Positions 63,721 to 64,000 of a stretch of DNA of 64,000 bases are shown in pieces. The position numbers and the translations under genes are program-made. The stretch covers positions 733,001-797,000 of the forward strand of contig JASFXZ010000029.1 in NCBI GenBank assembly GCA_032209605.1, in the 5' to 3' direction. The notes under the pieces are model-generated. The model was given only the letters and a program-made list of their open reading frames with translations. It had not been told where the DNA came from and did not search any database. Numbering within the stretch: the stretch's first letter is position 1; every line of letters begins with the position of its first letter. Source of the stretch: Mactromeris polynyma. Taxonomy: Eukaryota; Mollusca; Bivalvia; Venerida; Mactridae.

Positions 63721-64000
63721 TTCAAATACTTAACTTGCTCATAAAGAAAGAAATAAGTACCCATAATTGTGATTGGTATGTATCCGGGTTATTAAGCACC
63801 TGTTTATTGATTTAATAAATTTAAATGAAATATAGGACACGCTCGTCGATGATCCGTGCCATTGTGATTTATCATGGAATATCATAAAGCGGCTTATATA
63901 TTTTATGTAAAAAATGTATGCAAGAAGCCTTTTTGCACATGTAGTAAGGAATGACACTTTTGAAGCAGAATTTGATTTGTCTTTCATATAACAATTTATT

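Larger units (their letters stand above)
62604..64000. other. Region upstream of the CAP-gene exon at 62603
   Basis: Expected to contain intron and perhaps the signal-peptide exon on the - strand, but no exon with an ATG and hydrophobic lead was recognised. It holds the expanded family A element, duplication copy 2 and a hAT-like element. Confidence 0.5.

Overview
The window is nuclear DNA of an invertebrate animal. All supported protein genes are split by GT-AG introns, their products belong to metazoan families (GLTSCR1/BICRA, JMJD7, SIAH, prohibitin, CAP/CRISP), the DNA is AT-rich, and non-coding sequence is crowded with short terminal-inverted-repeat (TIR) elements, tRNA-derived SINEs and minisatellites. 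Gene forms and repeat style suggest a lophotrochozoan, most probably a bivalve mollusc; that placement is inference, not shown directly.

Layout. 1-5265 (+): 3' part of a GLTSCR1-domain gene (BICRA/BICRAL type, a ncBAF chromatin-remodelling subunit), followed by a repeat-containing 3' region. 9630-15223 (-): complete JMJD7 lysyl hydroxylase gene, eight coding exons, 314 aa. 21345-25890 (-): complete SIAH-type RING E3 ubiquitin ligase, six coding exons, 288 aa. 27.4-31.1 kb: gene-free block with two nested TIR elements and a 5'-truncated LINE. 32106-38105 (+): complete prohibitin 1 gene, six coding exons, 272 aa. 38.1-50.0 kb: no recognisable gene; minisatellites, nested DNA elements, SINE and TIR copies. 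50036-62603 (-): seven exons of a secreted protein with CAP, EGF-like and ShKT modules; neither the signal-peptide exon nor the last exon was found. 62.6-64 kb: repeats.

The genes do not form an operon or pathway; they are independent transcription units involved in chromatin remodelling, ribosome-linked hydroxylation, ubiquitination, mitochondrial inner-membrane scaffolding and an extracellular function. What ties the window together is the repeat landscape: about ten short TIR families, several with three to seven copies here, mostly in introns. The most informative are (i) an element of about 0.68 kb with very long TIRs and an exact 9-bp target duplication (Mutator-like) inserted in another TIR element; (ii) a five-copy MITE carrying up to four TGACGTCA (CRE) palindromes per copy; (iii) a seven-copy MITE family with one copy expanded into a 17 x 17-bp array next to a splice acceptor; (iv) a SINE with a nearly intact tRNA head and perfect 13-bp target duplication inside prohibitin intron 4; (v) a local duplication whose two copies carry different TIR elements at the same point.

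Exon borders were set by hand from splice consensus, reading frame and remembered family sequences; no alignment or database search was run.
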